Shown here in pieces: positions 23,724-34,140 of a DNA stretch of 64,000 nt; position 1 is the first letter of the stretch; the number at the start of each line of letters is the position of its first letter. A program made the translations under genes and the position numbers. The notes beneath the pieces are model-generated. The model saw only the letters and a program-made list of their open reading frames with translations, was not told the origin of the DNA and did not search any database. The DNA comes from Hemileia vastatrix. Its lineage: Eukaryota > Basidiomycota > Pucciniomycetes > Pucciniales > Zaghouaniaceae. The stretch spans positions 20,726,501 through 20,790,500 of the forward strand of contig JASXTE010000005.1 of the NCBI GenBank assembly GCA_030280995.1, written 5' to 3'.

Positions 23724-24302
23724 TTATTTCTTTTTAAATTTTTTAAGAAGGGAGGATAGATTTGAAATTTCTTTTTCAGGTATCCATTTATCAAATTCAT
23801 TTGATTTTCCCTTAAATCTTAACAAATACTCAGTTCCTTTCTCTTTGGTAAGGATTCTTTTCTTGATTATTTTTTCAATCTTTTCTTTTTCTACAATTTC
23901 TTCAGGTTGCATTTTAGGTGTTCCTCTTCTTTTAGAAATAAGTCAGGATCATTTTCATGGTAAGTTTTTAATAATGAGATAGGGAAAACTGGATGTTTCC
24001 TATCATATGGGGAATTTAATATGACTTCCGCAGAATTATTACCAACCATTTTTCTGACTAAAAAAGATCCTACAAAGGTATCCTACAATTTAAAATTACC
24101 TTGTATGTTAAAATTTGGTGTTGAAATTAGGACTTCATCTCCTTTTTTGAATTCAAATTCTTTATGAGATTTATCCCACCTTTTCTTTTCATATACAAAT
24201 TAATTTTGAATGTGTTCTTCTGCATAATTTATACACATTTATTGCATATGAATTAAAGATTTAGTACCAGGGTGTATGTCTAACCTTGGTAATTTGTTTA
24301 AA
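23724..24302 (-). pseudogene. Integrase C-terminus with chromodomain remnant
   Basis: The stretch 23724-23912 encodes EKIEKIIKKRILTKEKGTEYLL and EFDKWIPEKEISNL, a chromodomain ending in LLKKFKKK. Upstream in broken frames are FVGSFLVRKMVGNN (the GPF/Y motif changed to GSF) and SPYDRKHPVFPIS. No catalytic core precedes it, because sequence beyond about 24302 is RT. The chromodomain itself is uninterrupted over its conserved part. Confidence 0.82.
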
Positions 24303-24740
24303 TCATTTTAAAATCTGGTGGCAACCTTTTTTTCCATCCAGACAGGAAATATATTTTACTCCTTTTAAGGCAGCATGGATAGAAGCTATCCTTGGTAGAG
24401 GGTTAATATCATCTACAGTGAATTTATTCAGATCACTGTAATCACCAAATAATCTTGCCTTATCTTTTTCATAAGAGATTAAAACAGGTGAAATAAAACA
24501 GTACTTAGTTGTTGTGTCTAATTTTTCAGCAATATCCATTTCTAAAAACATCTTAATGTTGTCTTCAATGTCTTTCCTACTTTCAGGAGAAGCTTGGTAA
24601 GGTTTCTTTTTTAAGCTTCCAGGAATATTTTCCAAATCACAACTTAAAGATATTTTCATCTCATGGTCTTTGAGCAATCCTAGTTCATTTGAACAACAAG
24701 CAAACGCCATAGGATAATATTTTATCAATCTCAAATTATT
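24303..24740 (-). pseudogene. RT N-terminal fragment (Ty3)
   Basis: One open stretch covers MRLIKYYPMAFACCSNELGL, then KDKARLFGDYSDLNKF and DGKKGCHQILK, and then joins integrase sequence. The YXDD palm is absent. The junction near 24300-24312 lies in an AAAT-rich stretch, consistent with a microhomology deletion relative to 8416-10450 of the other element. Confidence 0.85.
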
Positions 24741-24788
24741 TTCTTCTTCGATTTTTGAGAGTTGAGGACTGAAAGAGGCTTTTTGGAT

Positions 24789-25275
24789 TTAATTTTCTAA
24801 TTCAACCACTTCAGAGGTGGTTCTACCACCTGGGAGTTTTTCTTCTTTAGGAAAAATGGAATAAACTGAATTTTCAGAGCAAATTTTGAATTTTCTTTTC
24901 CCATTCATGCCTATAGTGAAACAACTATTTGCAGGATCTAGTTTGATGCCAAATTTGGTCAATAAGTCATTTACAGTAATAAACCAATCATTAAAATTAT
25001 TCTTATCCATCACTATAAATTCACATACTTCTCTTACATATCTATTATTATATTTAAAGAATACAGAGGTTTTGTATTTTACAATTGGATGTAATACTGA
25101 AGAAAACCCCCTCCATTTAATTGTCTGTGCAGGTTACAGTTTTTCTTTATACTTACCATCAAGTTTCATTAATTTTTTAATAGAGACTACACTACCTTCA
25201 GCCCCAGTTTCAAGAATGGAATTCATTTCTTTTCCACATATAATAACAGGTGCTCTAATAGGTATTATTTTCTAA
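24789..25275 (-). pseudogene. Retropepsin remnant with DTGA changed to ETGA
   Basis: The active-site block reads SILETGAEGSVVS at about 25190-25220, where the related element has LDTGAAGSVVS. Asp to Glu at the catalytic residue should abolish activity. Downstream are KWRGFSSVLHPI and MNGKRKFKICSENS (24789-25013). Stops break the frame. Confidence 0.78.
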
Positions 25276-25498
25276 GTATCATGAGTTACATCTTTAATTA
25301 TTTCAGCTTCCTGAATGTAAGTTAAAGATGTATCTGTATGAGGTATTGAATCATTCAGGTACATAATATCCTATTCTAATACATATATCTCATTTTCATC
25401 ATCACTGTAAGAAACTTTACTTTTACAATCCTCACTATATTCCTTGTTTTCATCTTCATGATTACTTGGTTCAAAATCTTGTGAGTTTTCCATAATAT

Positions 25499-26034
25499 TT
25501 ATTTTTTTCTTACAATTGTTACCTTTAGCCCAAGGCTCATTACATTTGTAGAAAGTGTTACTTTCTTGTCTTTAGGGACAAGGGGAGCTGAAGGTTTTTT
25601 CTTCTCCACTGGTAACTTATTTGTAGTAGGTTTTACCACCTGAACATTTTGCTTGTAGTTATTATACCTGTTTTCATATTTGTGGTTCAATAATATTTCA
25701 TTGCATATACTAATAAACCCAGAAGTATCTCTGATGGTTTCAGTTCTAGCTAAAATAATGTCTCTGACTGATATAGGCAATTTATATATTATTTTTTATC
25801 CACTCATTGTAATCCATTTTTGGATCCATGGCTTTCATGATTTTTATTAAATTCATTAAAAATACAATTGGTTTATCCCCAGCATTTGGATTATATCTGG
25901 CTTTCTCATACAATCTTTTTTGAGTGATTTTAAATTTTGGGCCAGAAAATTGCCTTTCAATTTTTGCCTTCCATTCATCCCAGGAGTAGTTAATTCCCTC
26001 ACTCAATACATATTTGAACCATAATAAGGCCACA
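25499..26034 (-). pseudogene. Gag C-terminal half (capsid fold and zinc knuckle) remnant
   Basis: MALLWFKYVLSEGINYSWDE (25782-26033) and MPISVRDIILARTETIRDTS (25499-25780) lie in adjacent frames separated by a 1-nt shift. A second shift falls in the zinc knuckle, where the frame reads STNVMSLGLK instead of CNKCNEPWAKG. The MITE at 26035 cuts the upstream side. Confidence 0.82.
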
Positions 26035-26295
26035 TACCACCCAATATGGGGGGCGGACTTGCTAGCAAGTCCGCAACCTTGGACCCAAACTCACTACAGA
26101 TTGAACACACATTGAGCTATTGATAAAGGAACCATACAATCAGGGATGAGCACCACTCAGCAGAACAGTTTTAGGTGGGTGTTCAAGTAGAGTTCAGTAT
26201 GGGTTCAGTATGAGTTCAGTCTGAGTTCCATCTGAGTTCCATCTGAGTTCAGGTTGAGGACTTGCTAGCAAGTCCACCCCCTATATTGCATATTG
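26035..26295 (+). mobile_element. CACTA-type MITE, copy 5 (TSD ACA)
   Basis: A 261-bp copy starts TACCACCCAATATGGGGGG (first base changed) and ends TATATTGCATATTG, with ACA at 26032-26034 and 26296-26298. Both GGACTTGCTAGCAAGTCC palindromes are intact. It splits Gag of the 22148-29957 element. Confidence 0.86.
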
Positions 26296-27257
26296 ACACC
26301 TGTAAATAAAGATATCAATTTTTATGTGATTTCTTCATCAGGTGATTTAAATGAAAATTGTTAGTTATCAATTCTCTGAATGAATTTGTGGCCAATGAGA
26401 CTTTGAATCCCCGTCAAAAGAAGTTTACTGATCTAACTTAGGCCAGTTCTTTTGGTTTGTTTTTGCTTCCCTAACCTGAGGAATACTAAGTAATTCACTT
26501 ACTTTGGAAAGTTGATCATTTATTTCATCTTTAACTGATTTTATGTTCTCAGAGCCCATGACACTATTTTCATGCTCAATCATTGGTTTATCATTTGAAT
26601 GTTTCATATATACTGGTATTCTTTCCACATAGGATGTGTTGTCCTTTACTTTATCAGTATTTTTCAAAATTTTAGCTACTTCGATTTCCACTCTTTGTAA
26701 CCTATCCTTTATTACAGGCATATGGGTTAAAGTATCATTCACATTTTAAAAAGAAAATTTTACAAATCCCTCTATGGTAGCCATAATATTCTGAGAATGT
26801 TTTAATTTGTCTTGTAAATTCTTAATCTCAGAGATTAATCTTTTATTTTCATTTATTAATTCATTATTTGAATTTACAATGATTTTTAATCTATTGGCTG
26901 TGTTACTCAATTATTGTGTAAGGTTTAATAATACACTTTCTGTATTATTGTTTGACTCTTTAGAGAATTCTTCCAATTTTTCAATCCTTGATAACAATTT
27001 GCTAATGATTTTTGATTTTATTGGATTTTCTTTCAAAAAATATTCAATTTTTTCCATGTCCAACTCAAAAGACTCATGATCAGGCTCATGATTTACATCA
27101 TTTGGTTCTATTTTAATATGACTAGTATTATCCTGGTGATCAATAAAACTATGTACATTGTCATCATGTAAAGACAAATTTAAAATGTTATTTTTAAATG
27201 AATAAGTTTTTAAATCTTTATCAATAATATCCAATAACTCTCTATCAATCTCACAAC
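26296..27257 (-). pseudogene. Gag N-terminal half remnant
   Basis: Open stretches 26911-27234 (YSFKNNILNLSLHDDNVHSF) and 26425-26742 (VSELLSIPQVREAKTNQKNW) align with the coiled-coil Gag half of the 6546 element. They are separated by stops. The Gag frame opens exactly at the proposed acceptor (27257), with a stop just upstream inside the proposed intron. No early ATG is present. Confidence 0.78.
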
Positions 27258-27315
27258 CTATGAGTAATTAATTTTCAGTATCATATAATTGATCATGAGA
27301 AGATGGATGACTTAC
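27258..27315 (-). other. Candidate 58-nt intron between ORF0 and Gag
   Basis: The minus-strand donor is CCTTG|GTAAGT, the branch site GATACTGAAAA and the acceptor TTACTCATAG|GTTGTG. This arrangement matches 13114-13165 although the flanking sequence has diverged. The joined frames are again offset by one base. Confidence 0.55.
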
Positions 27316-27836
27316 CAAGGTCCTATTTTATTTCCCCTGCCTCTCTTTGCTTTTCCCCTGTGAGGGTGACTTCTGGATCCCTTCTGTGGAGGGTTGTTGT
27401 AATTTTGGACATACCAGTCCCACTTCCATTTTCTGACTGTGTTCTTTTGATCTTCTTCTTGGGCTGGAGGTGTTGCTGTTGCCACTGTGGAAATGCTTGA
27501 TACAAAAGTTGTTGGTGGAGCCTTTAGTCCCACTAGAGCTTGGTTGACTGCTATAAAACCCTGTGCAGCTCTTTTCTCCAGATTGTTCATCTGGTCTACT
27601 ATATTGTTGACTCTTATTGCTAGGGTGTTTAGAAGAGTGGATAGGGAGTGAATTTGTTCTTGCAAAGTATTTTTTGTTTTTTTATTGTTACCTTTTTTAA
27701 AAGTCTTTCCCTTTCTTCCAGAGACATCTGTGAAGTGTCGCTGTTGGTAGGAGAATACTGGCCCTCCACTTGAACTTCCTTTAACAGGTCTTTTAGCTCT
27801 AGGTCTTAACTTATAAGGTTTTTCCTTATTACTCAA
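27316..27836 (-). CDS. ORF0 leader protein with KWKWDW motif, function unknown
   Basis: This is the best-preserved ORF0: 173 uninterrupted codons from MSNKEKPYKLRPRAKRPVKG to IGPW, where the frame meets the candidate splice donor. The first 60 residues are strongly basic, with RPRAKRPVKG and KGKTFKKGNNKKTK. Residues of about 60-105 look like a coiled coil (LQEQIHSLSTLLNTLAIRVN). Near residue 140 comes VRKWKWDWYVQNYNN, then a basic tail with RSHPHRGKAKRGRGNK. The KWKWDW motif and the order of parts are shared with ORF0 of the other chromovirus. I recognise no family. An RNA- or DNA-binding leader fused to Gag after splicing is possible but unproven. Confidence 0.65.
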
Positions 27837-28444
27837 AATGTCATTCTTGTTGTCACAAATTTTTACGTGGAATTTAAATCAAAAATTGAAATTTGAGATA
27901 TTGAAACTTTAAAAAGGAGTTTTATCAGTATTAATTAACACTAATGAAGACAATTCAATTGCTTACTTGTAGGTATTTAATGAATTTATAAGTTCCAAAA
28001 ATCAAATATGCTTTTATGTGGTCACTTGATTTAACTAGTCTAAAATATGTAGCTGTGTATTTATATTTAAAAAATAAAATTTTTCAGTAATATTCTTTCT
28101 AAATATATAAAGAATTTTACAAATCTATAAAAAGGGATTAAGAGTCCTGTTTAACAAAAAAAAATTAATTAGTTTTTATTATCTGGTTTGTTATCTGCAA
28201 AGATCACAAAATAAATAGGTCTATTGACAGACTCTCACTAAGAACAATTTTTATGTTAAATTATTGGTAAAATTTTTGATTCAATATCTCAATTTTATTT
28301 TATAACAGGGCGTCTTTTTCTGAAATCACTATATAAGTGACCCCAACCTATTGTAATTATCCAAATATTTCTATAGGTATTTAATTTACTTGTAGCCTCT
28401 TTTTGAATTTTTACTTACTGGAAGATAACCAACAGAATTATTGA
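27837..28444 (-). other. Untranslated leader of the 22148-29957 chromovirus
   Basis: About 600 bp of A+T-rich sequence lie between the primer site and ORF0. No supported coding frame or named signal was seen. Confidence 0.55.
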
Positions 28445-28459
28445 GGAAAGGTCGCCAAT
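28445..28459 (-). promoter_or_regulatory. Primer binding site
   Basis: Next to the 5' LTR the minus strand reads AT then TGGCGACCTTTCCTC. The TGG start two bases from the LTR is as expected for a tRNA primer. The sequence differs from that of the 6546 element, so the two lineages probably use different tRNAs. Confidence 0.58.
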
Positions 28460-29957
28460 TGTCAGGCTGAGATCAAGTACAGAGACATGAACTAGCTTGA
28501 ATAGTCAGTTTTCTAGAAGATTTGAATGGTCCTATATGAATACTGTGGTACAAATCCAACAAGTATTAAAATATATTTCAATATAAGGGTTTCAGTAATT
28601 TAAATCTCACTAATTATATATGGCTTACAATCTAATAGTTGGTAGAAAAAAAAATGTAATAACTCAGATAATATTCAAAGACTTTATAAGTACTATTTTA
28701 TATGTATTGTAATTGTATTGGTTATATATTTGATTTTAATGATAAAGAATGTAGAAAAACAAGACCAAAAAAGCCCCATCCATTTATACCCAATAATTTC
28801 TCCAATGAGCCCCTTGATTTACCAGCCCTAAACATGGCCAATGACGCCTCATTACAGCTAATACACCTGTCCAAAAACATAAAGAGTGACCAATAACATA
28901 ATTAGAATGATATCACCGACCAAAATCATGTAGTAATAGGGATAATCCATCAAAAATAAAGAATAAGAAAAAAAGAGAGTATATGCGTGTAATACCTTAA
29001 AATAAAAGACTTAAAATAGAAACAATAAGACTAAATATTACACAATATTGAGAGGGATTAACAGTAGAAATTATGGGACTAATTATAACAATAAACTATG
29101 TGAAATCCCCATTCACAAATAACTAATATTGACTGAGAAACCACTGAATAACCCAAAAAAGGGCATGAGATGTGGGGTAACTACATGCAGACCTTGGCAA
29201 GTACTTGCACAGGTAAATCCTTGATTAATTTAGGCAAATTTAAGCATGTTAGAGAATTAAAGGCACCAAGATTGAGGTTATTAATGAAATTAGTGCATAT
29301 AATAAGGTCAACGCACCTATAATTAAATAAAGACACCAAATAAGTGCCTGTCACCTTTTTTAGTGTGTTTCCCCACAGTGGGCGTAGAATGTGGGGTAAT
29401 TATAGTGTGAAAAAGCTAACTTTTCTAAAAATGAAGCTATTCACACATGAAAAATGTAGGCAGTATGTGACCAGTACACAGAAGCCATTTCTGGCATAAA
29501 AAACACCAAATTTAAAAGGTTTTATTTTTATGCATTTGAGTTTCCAGATAAATAGTTCTAATTAAGCAAAATTGATCTATCAAAGTGCATTTTTAATATT
29601 ATTAAATTTTTAGTGCATATAGTCAACTTTTAAGTGATTTAAAGTGCATTTCTTGTTTTTCACATAAAACAATGAAAACAACAGCTTTAAGTCTACTTAA
29701 AAATTATGTAGCCTTATATTTAAGGTTTGTTAGATTACCCTAACATATTTCAGCTTAATATCAAGTACATAAGACTTATAAAAGGTGGATATATGCATGT
29801 ATATACGGTGTTATAATGGCATATATTGTATTTTATCATAAATTTTACTTATGCATACAACTTGTGTACTTTAATTTATTGTTCCCATGTATAGTCCATG
29901 TGTTTAACATAATTTATAAGTACTTTTTACTCAGTCCTGGGGATATCCAGGCTGACA
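28460..29957 (-). repeat. 5' LTR of the 22148-29957 chromovirus
   Basis: A 1498-bp LTR runs TGTCAGGCTGAGATCAAG to TCCAGGCTGACA. It contains about 80 bp (around 28980-29055) absent from the partner LTR. Confidence 0.9.
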
Positions 29958-30512
29958 CAGAGTCATACCCTGCAACCAAAAACCAAATTAGACATCCAGT
30001 TCAGGTATTTTTTCCCTGTCCAGAAAAGTGATGGTGGTGTTAGGAGAACAAAAATAAAGTGAAGTAAGATTCAAAAACATGCATAAGAGGAGGCTTTTAT
30101 TTTTGTCCACCCACTGTAAAGTGGGCAGAAGGGTATCATCATACCCTTTTCACCATGGGCAAAATGGTGTCACATTTGCACCTCAGGTGTCAATATCGTG
30201 CATGCAAAATGTGACTTCATGTGTGGCTTTATAACATGACAGCTGATCTCGCACATGTCACACATGAGTCACACATCATGTCAGCATGTTGCTTGTATGG
30301 GGGCATAATTGAGTCGTGCAGTGTGTGCATGATGTATGCACTGTGAGACAGTTGTATGATTTTATGACATGTAACTTGTGCGTGACATGGGCACCCGCAC
30401 ATGTCTTGTTTCATGCAGGATATTGCCACCCAAAGTGTAAACGTGACACAGTTATGCCCGCAGTGTTTATGCATACTTTTGATTTTTTCCACATCTTCAT
30501 CTTTCCTTTGTT
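29958..30512. other. Non-coding stretch dense in CATG/TGTCA words
   Basis: There is no convincing gene. It holds a hairpin with arms AAGGGTAT and ATACCCTT (30131-30150), the near-palindrome TGCACCTCAGGTGT, and many CATGTCA, TGTCACA and GTCACAC words at 30220-30440. It could be the terminal region of an unrecognised DNA transposon. A segment like ATGATACCCTTCTGCCCACT recurs near 39460. Confidence 0.4.
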
Positions 30513-30517
30513 CAACC

Positions 30518-30847
30518 AATAAGATTGTTTGTCTTTCGTTGTATTGTGATCTGTGCAAGTTAGAATTTGTTTTCTTTATAGTTATATGATCCAGTAAGCA
30601 AAGATATCTAAGACAATATTATGGGATCAGAAACTAACCTATAAAGTAAAGAAAACAAATGAGCAGAAAGATATGAGCACAAGATGAGTAAATACAATGT
30701 AACTTCATGTATTATATAGTGCTTCTATCTTACTGCATTGACTTTTGTTACACACGCTTTGACAAAAAAAATATAAAGCTTTGATAGCTATTAAAGTTTG
30801 AGAATAATGAAAATAATAATATCTGTTAACATCCGTTAATTCTTACA
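30518..30847 (-). repeat. 3' LTR of the defective Copia
   Basis: A 330-bp LTR reads TGTAAGAATTAACGG on the minus strand and ends CAATCTTATT. A polypurine tract, GAGGGAGGG, directly precedes it on the minus strand (30848-30856). Confidence 0.88.
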
Positions 30848-31730
30848 CCCTCCCTCATTATCTGAAACTTTACAATCTATTAATCCCATTGAGTCTCTGA
30901 ATTTTTGAAATTTTACTCTATCAAGAGGTTTTGTCATAATATTGGCAATCATGTCTTCAGTTTGTCAATATTTGAGATCAATTTTTCCAGTAATTACTTG
31001 CTCTCTGATCCAATGAAAGTGAACCTCTATGTGTTTCGCTCTTGAATGTGCAACTGGATTTTTAGACAACGCTATAGCTCCTTGATTGTCGCCATATAAT
31101 ATTGTATAATTTATTTGGTTGAATCCTATTTCCGTTAATAGTTGTCTAAGCCAAACTAGCTTCTATCCATTTATTAGAGTTAGGACCACTAATTGCTTTA
31201 CGATAATGATTTGGATCAATTGTTTGTTGGATGGCTAAATTATACAACGCATTATGTTCTCCTTCAAGCAATGTTATTAGTGCAGTTGACTCATTACTGA
31301 CATTTAATCTTGGTGACCTTCGTAGCGTTTGTTCAATTGGCGGTGGACCCAGTCAAAGAATCAAACGTCTTTGAGGCTGATTAGTTGAGTTAGTCTTTTC
31401 AACAATGTTTTCAGTTTGTTCTTCTTTTTTTGTTTCCACTCTCATTTTCAACTAGTTTTTTGTATAGTTTAAAATATTTTAGTGCTTCAGACTTTGTTTT
31501 CATTAAGTATATAGCTCTGAAGGATGACAAGCTATCAGTAAATTTGATGTAGTACTCAAATCCTCCTTTAGTTTTTGGTGAAATTTGTCCACTCAGATCA
31601 GTATGTACAACATCCAGCTTGTGACTTGGCGTATCAAATTTTCCTTTAAACGGCAGTTTTGATGACTTCGATAGAGCACATGCTTCACAGAAAAATTCAT
31701 GATCATTTTTTATGTCTGATAATGCAGTTT
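30848..31730 (-). pseudogene. Copia pol remnant: integrase start, RT linker, RNase H end
   Basis: Minus-strand frames encode HTDLSGQISPKTKGGFEYYI (first integrase Asp block, about 31560-31630) and a linker including PRLNVSNESTALITLLEGE and PNSNKWIEAS. They then pass directly to WLRQLLTEIGFNQ and GDNQGAIALSKNPVAHSRAK of RNase H, ending EDMIANIMTKPLDRVKF. The join near 31160 falls in CTAGTTTGG, in-frame with both sides after a shift. The RT active site and the second and third integrase acids are missing. Confidence 0.82.
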
Positions 31731-33021
31731 TTACATATTGTGAACTAGCATGGCCAAGATGATCATGCCATTTTCAAAATTCAGATATACAAGCTGAGAG
31801 TTTTGGCTGGAGATTTGAAGGTTTGATGAACAATCCATTCTTAATTTCAGCTTTAAGTACACAATTTTTTTAGAGACATTAAGATGATTTGTTGGATTAC
31901 TATTATGAACAATCTGAAAATCTTTATTCCAGAGATCATTTGCTGAAAACAGATTATACGGTAAATTTTGCACATGCATTGCTTTAAGTGAAATAGAGTG
32001 ACTATTTTCAGTATATACAACAGTGCCTATGCCGCTGCTAAAAAATTTTCTATCTCCAGTGACAATAATTTCTTTGAGTTTTCGATAGGAGTGAAATAGT
32101 GATTTATCTTTAATCATTGTCACTGAAGCACCTGAGTTAAGAATTATTTTGTCAGCGTGCTTATTTTTAGATTGATTTGAGACTAATGCGTACTTTGAGA
32201 TTGCCATGATGGAAGCTTCTTTGACTGGCGGTTCTTTCTTTGAAGACTCTTTGAGTTTTATCCATTCAGGTTTGAGATCAGGAAATTTAAACCAACATTT
32301 TCTGGATTCGTGGGATTTCTTGCAATGTTCACATTTAAGCTTTGGTTTGGAGGTGGAGGCCGTAAGAGCTGATGTTTTATCTTGACTTCTAAGTTGAGTC
32401 ATTGATTTTGTATTTTCAAGTTGTTCGAGCACATACTTGGTAATTAAATCGCTGTGAGTGATTAGAGTATGAAATTTTGCATCAAACTCTTCAGGTAAGC
32501 GAATGAGCAGCTCAATAGCAAGACAGTTGTTGGTGTAATCAGCTCCAAGAAGTTTAATCATTCATATTACATCATATGCTTTGGATAAGAACGTTTTCAT
32601 GTCAGTCGTGAAAGTTAAATCTTTGAGTGCTCTTGAAGCTCTTGCTCTATTAATTGCAGTATTTCCTGCGTGATGATCTTTTAGTAATTGCCATGTTTTC
32701 CAGGCATTAGATTCGACTTCAGGGTAATCAAATACTAATTGCATACTTTGTTGATCAACTTGTCAAATTATTAAATTATAAGCCTTTTGTTCGGACTTAG
32801 TACGTTTTTTGATTTTATCAGCAGAGTGGTTATAACTTAAGTTTCCACTTTCATCAACAATCTTGACTATATCAAATGATGCCGTTACTGTTTCGAGTAA
32901 ATCAGCATCGTCCAGGAGTGATCACATATACATTGACCAGGTGACATAGTTTTTGTCATTAAGTCTCGTTGCACCTCCTTCGACAGCTTTTTTTATTGCT
33001 TCTTGAACGTCTGTTGAGTTC
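31731..33021 (-). pseudogene. Copia Gag and protease remnant
   Basis: Gag starts at 33021 with MNSTDVQEAIKKAVEGG and continues to LNDKNYVTWSMYM, a stop, then DYPEVESNAWKTWQLL (32562-32744). The longest open stretch, 31731-32561, holds the knuckle CEHCKKSHESRKC (one residue shorter than CX2CX4HX4C). It also holds a protease block, IILNSGASVTMIKDKS, where the usual catalytic DSGAS has become NSGAS. A pre-integrase region follows (LPYNLFSANDLWNKDF). Three stops break the frame upstream. Confidence 0.85.
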
Positions 33022-33046
33022 ATAGTGCCAATTAGTACTGATAATG

Positions 33047-33522
33047 AATAAGATTGTTTGTCTTTCGTTGTATTGTGATCTGTGCAAGTTAGAATTTGTT
33101 TTCTTTATAGTTATATGATCCAGTAAGCAAAGATATCTAAGACAATATTATGGGATCAGAAACTAACCTTTATAGTTATATGATCCAGTAAGCAAAGATA
33201 TGTAAGACAATATTACGGGATGAGAAACTAACCTATAAAGTAAAGAAAACAAATGAGCAGAAAGATATGAGCACAAGATGATTGTATTGCATTTATACGT
33301 GTGTAGATACTAACCTTTATAGTTATATGATCCAGTAAGCAAAGATATGTAAGACAATATTACGGGATCAGATAATAACCTATAAAGTAAAGAAAACAAA
33401 TGAGCAGAAAGATATGAGCATAAGATGAGTAAATACAACATAACTATATGTATTATATAGTGCTTCTATCTTACTGCATTGACTTTTGTTACACACGCTT
33501 TGACAAAAAAAATATAAAGCTT
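33047..33522 (-). repeat. 5' LTR (part) of the defective Copia, with internal triplication
   Basis: The LTR is expanded relative to 30518-30847. A block containing TAGTTATATGATCCAGTAAG and the following 80-100 bp occurs three times, starting near 33103, 33174 and 33319. The remaining LTR end lies at 38727-38792, beyond the younger Copia. Confidence 0.85.
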
Positions 33523-34115
33523 TGTAAGAACAATTAGTTATCTCGTATATTTATTTATTTATTTATTTATTTTTTATACTTATAAGAGTAGATACTATTT
33601 TAACATTTGTATGTTTAATGTCACGTTTGATTGTTTCCACATAGTTATTTTCTACTTTTCACACGCTTTTCTACATTGTTCTTCTAATGTGCTATTCACT
33701 CATCCCTGTTCATACTGAGCGAGATACTAACTTAAATATTGGGACTTGTACTTTCTTTTGTGCCCATCTTTTTATTCTCACTCAATATTATTCTCATTTT
33801 ATTTTATTAGGTCAGATTCATTTATGTGCAGGCCAATACATTTATTCTTATTATATTTATTTTATTTTATTTTATTAGGTAATAGCGACTAAGATCACTT
33901 CATTGGGCAGACTGTTTATTAACGTCTGTTTCATTCTTATCTATAAAAGGTTAGAACTTGTATTTAGCTATTACCTCATTATCCGATCTTTTTATTCTCG
34001 CTCAATATTATTCTCATTTTATTTTATTAGGTAATAGCAACTAAGATCACTTCATTGGGCAGACTGTTTATTAACGTCTGTTTCATTCTTATCTATAAAA
34101 GCCCGAGTTGTTTTA
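33523..34115 (+). repeat. 5' LTR of the young Copia
   Basis: A 593-bp LTR runs TGTAAGAACAATTAG to GAGTTGTTTTA. A (TTTA)n run lies at about 33547-33575. A block ending TTCTTATCTATAAAAG is duplicated within the LTR (ends near 33950 and 34100). Each copy supplies a TATA-like CTATAAAAG, and the second is probably the promoter. Confidence 0.92.
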
Positions 34116-34140
34116 GGTTATGGGCCCAGTGTCCAAGTAA

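Larger units (their letters stand above)
22148..29957 (-). mobile_element. Full-length but pol-deleted Ty3 chromovirus (TSD CAGAG)
   Basis: This 7.8 kb element has LTRs 22148-23554 (3') and 28460-29957 (5') and the perfect duplication CAGAG at 22143-22147 and 29958-29962. It encodes ORF0, a candidate intron, Gag, protease and the RT start, then jumps to the integrase C-terminus and chromodomain. About 2 kb covering the RT active site, RNase H and integrase core is missing at about 24300. A CACTA MITE (26035-26295) interrupts Gag. The LTRs are about 90% alike by eye and the 3' copy lacks about 80 bp, so it is older than the 6546 element. Confidence 0.93.

Noticed and set aside
30229..30558. 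A 109-codon minus-strand frame with several Cys and His
   Set aside because: The Cys/His content comes from repeated CATG/TGTCAC words. The frame ends inside a Copia LTR, and no zinc-finger spacing is regular.
33687..33878. Frame repeated at 38293-38484
   Set aside because: Both copies are inside the two LTRs of the young Copia, so the repetition reflects LTR identity, not a gene.
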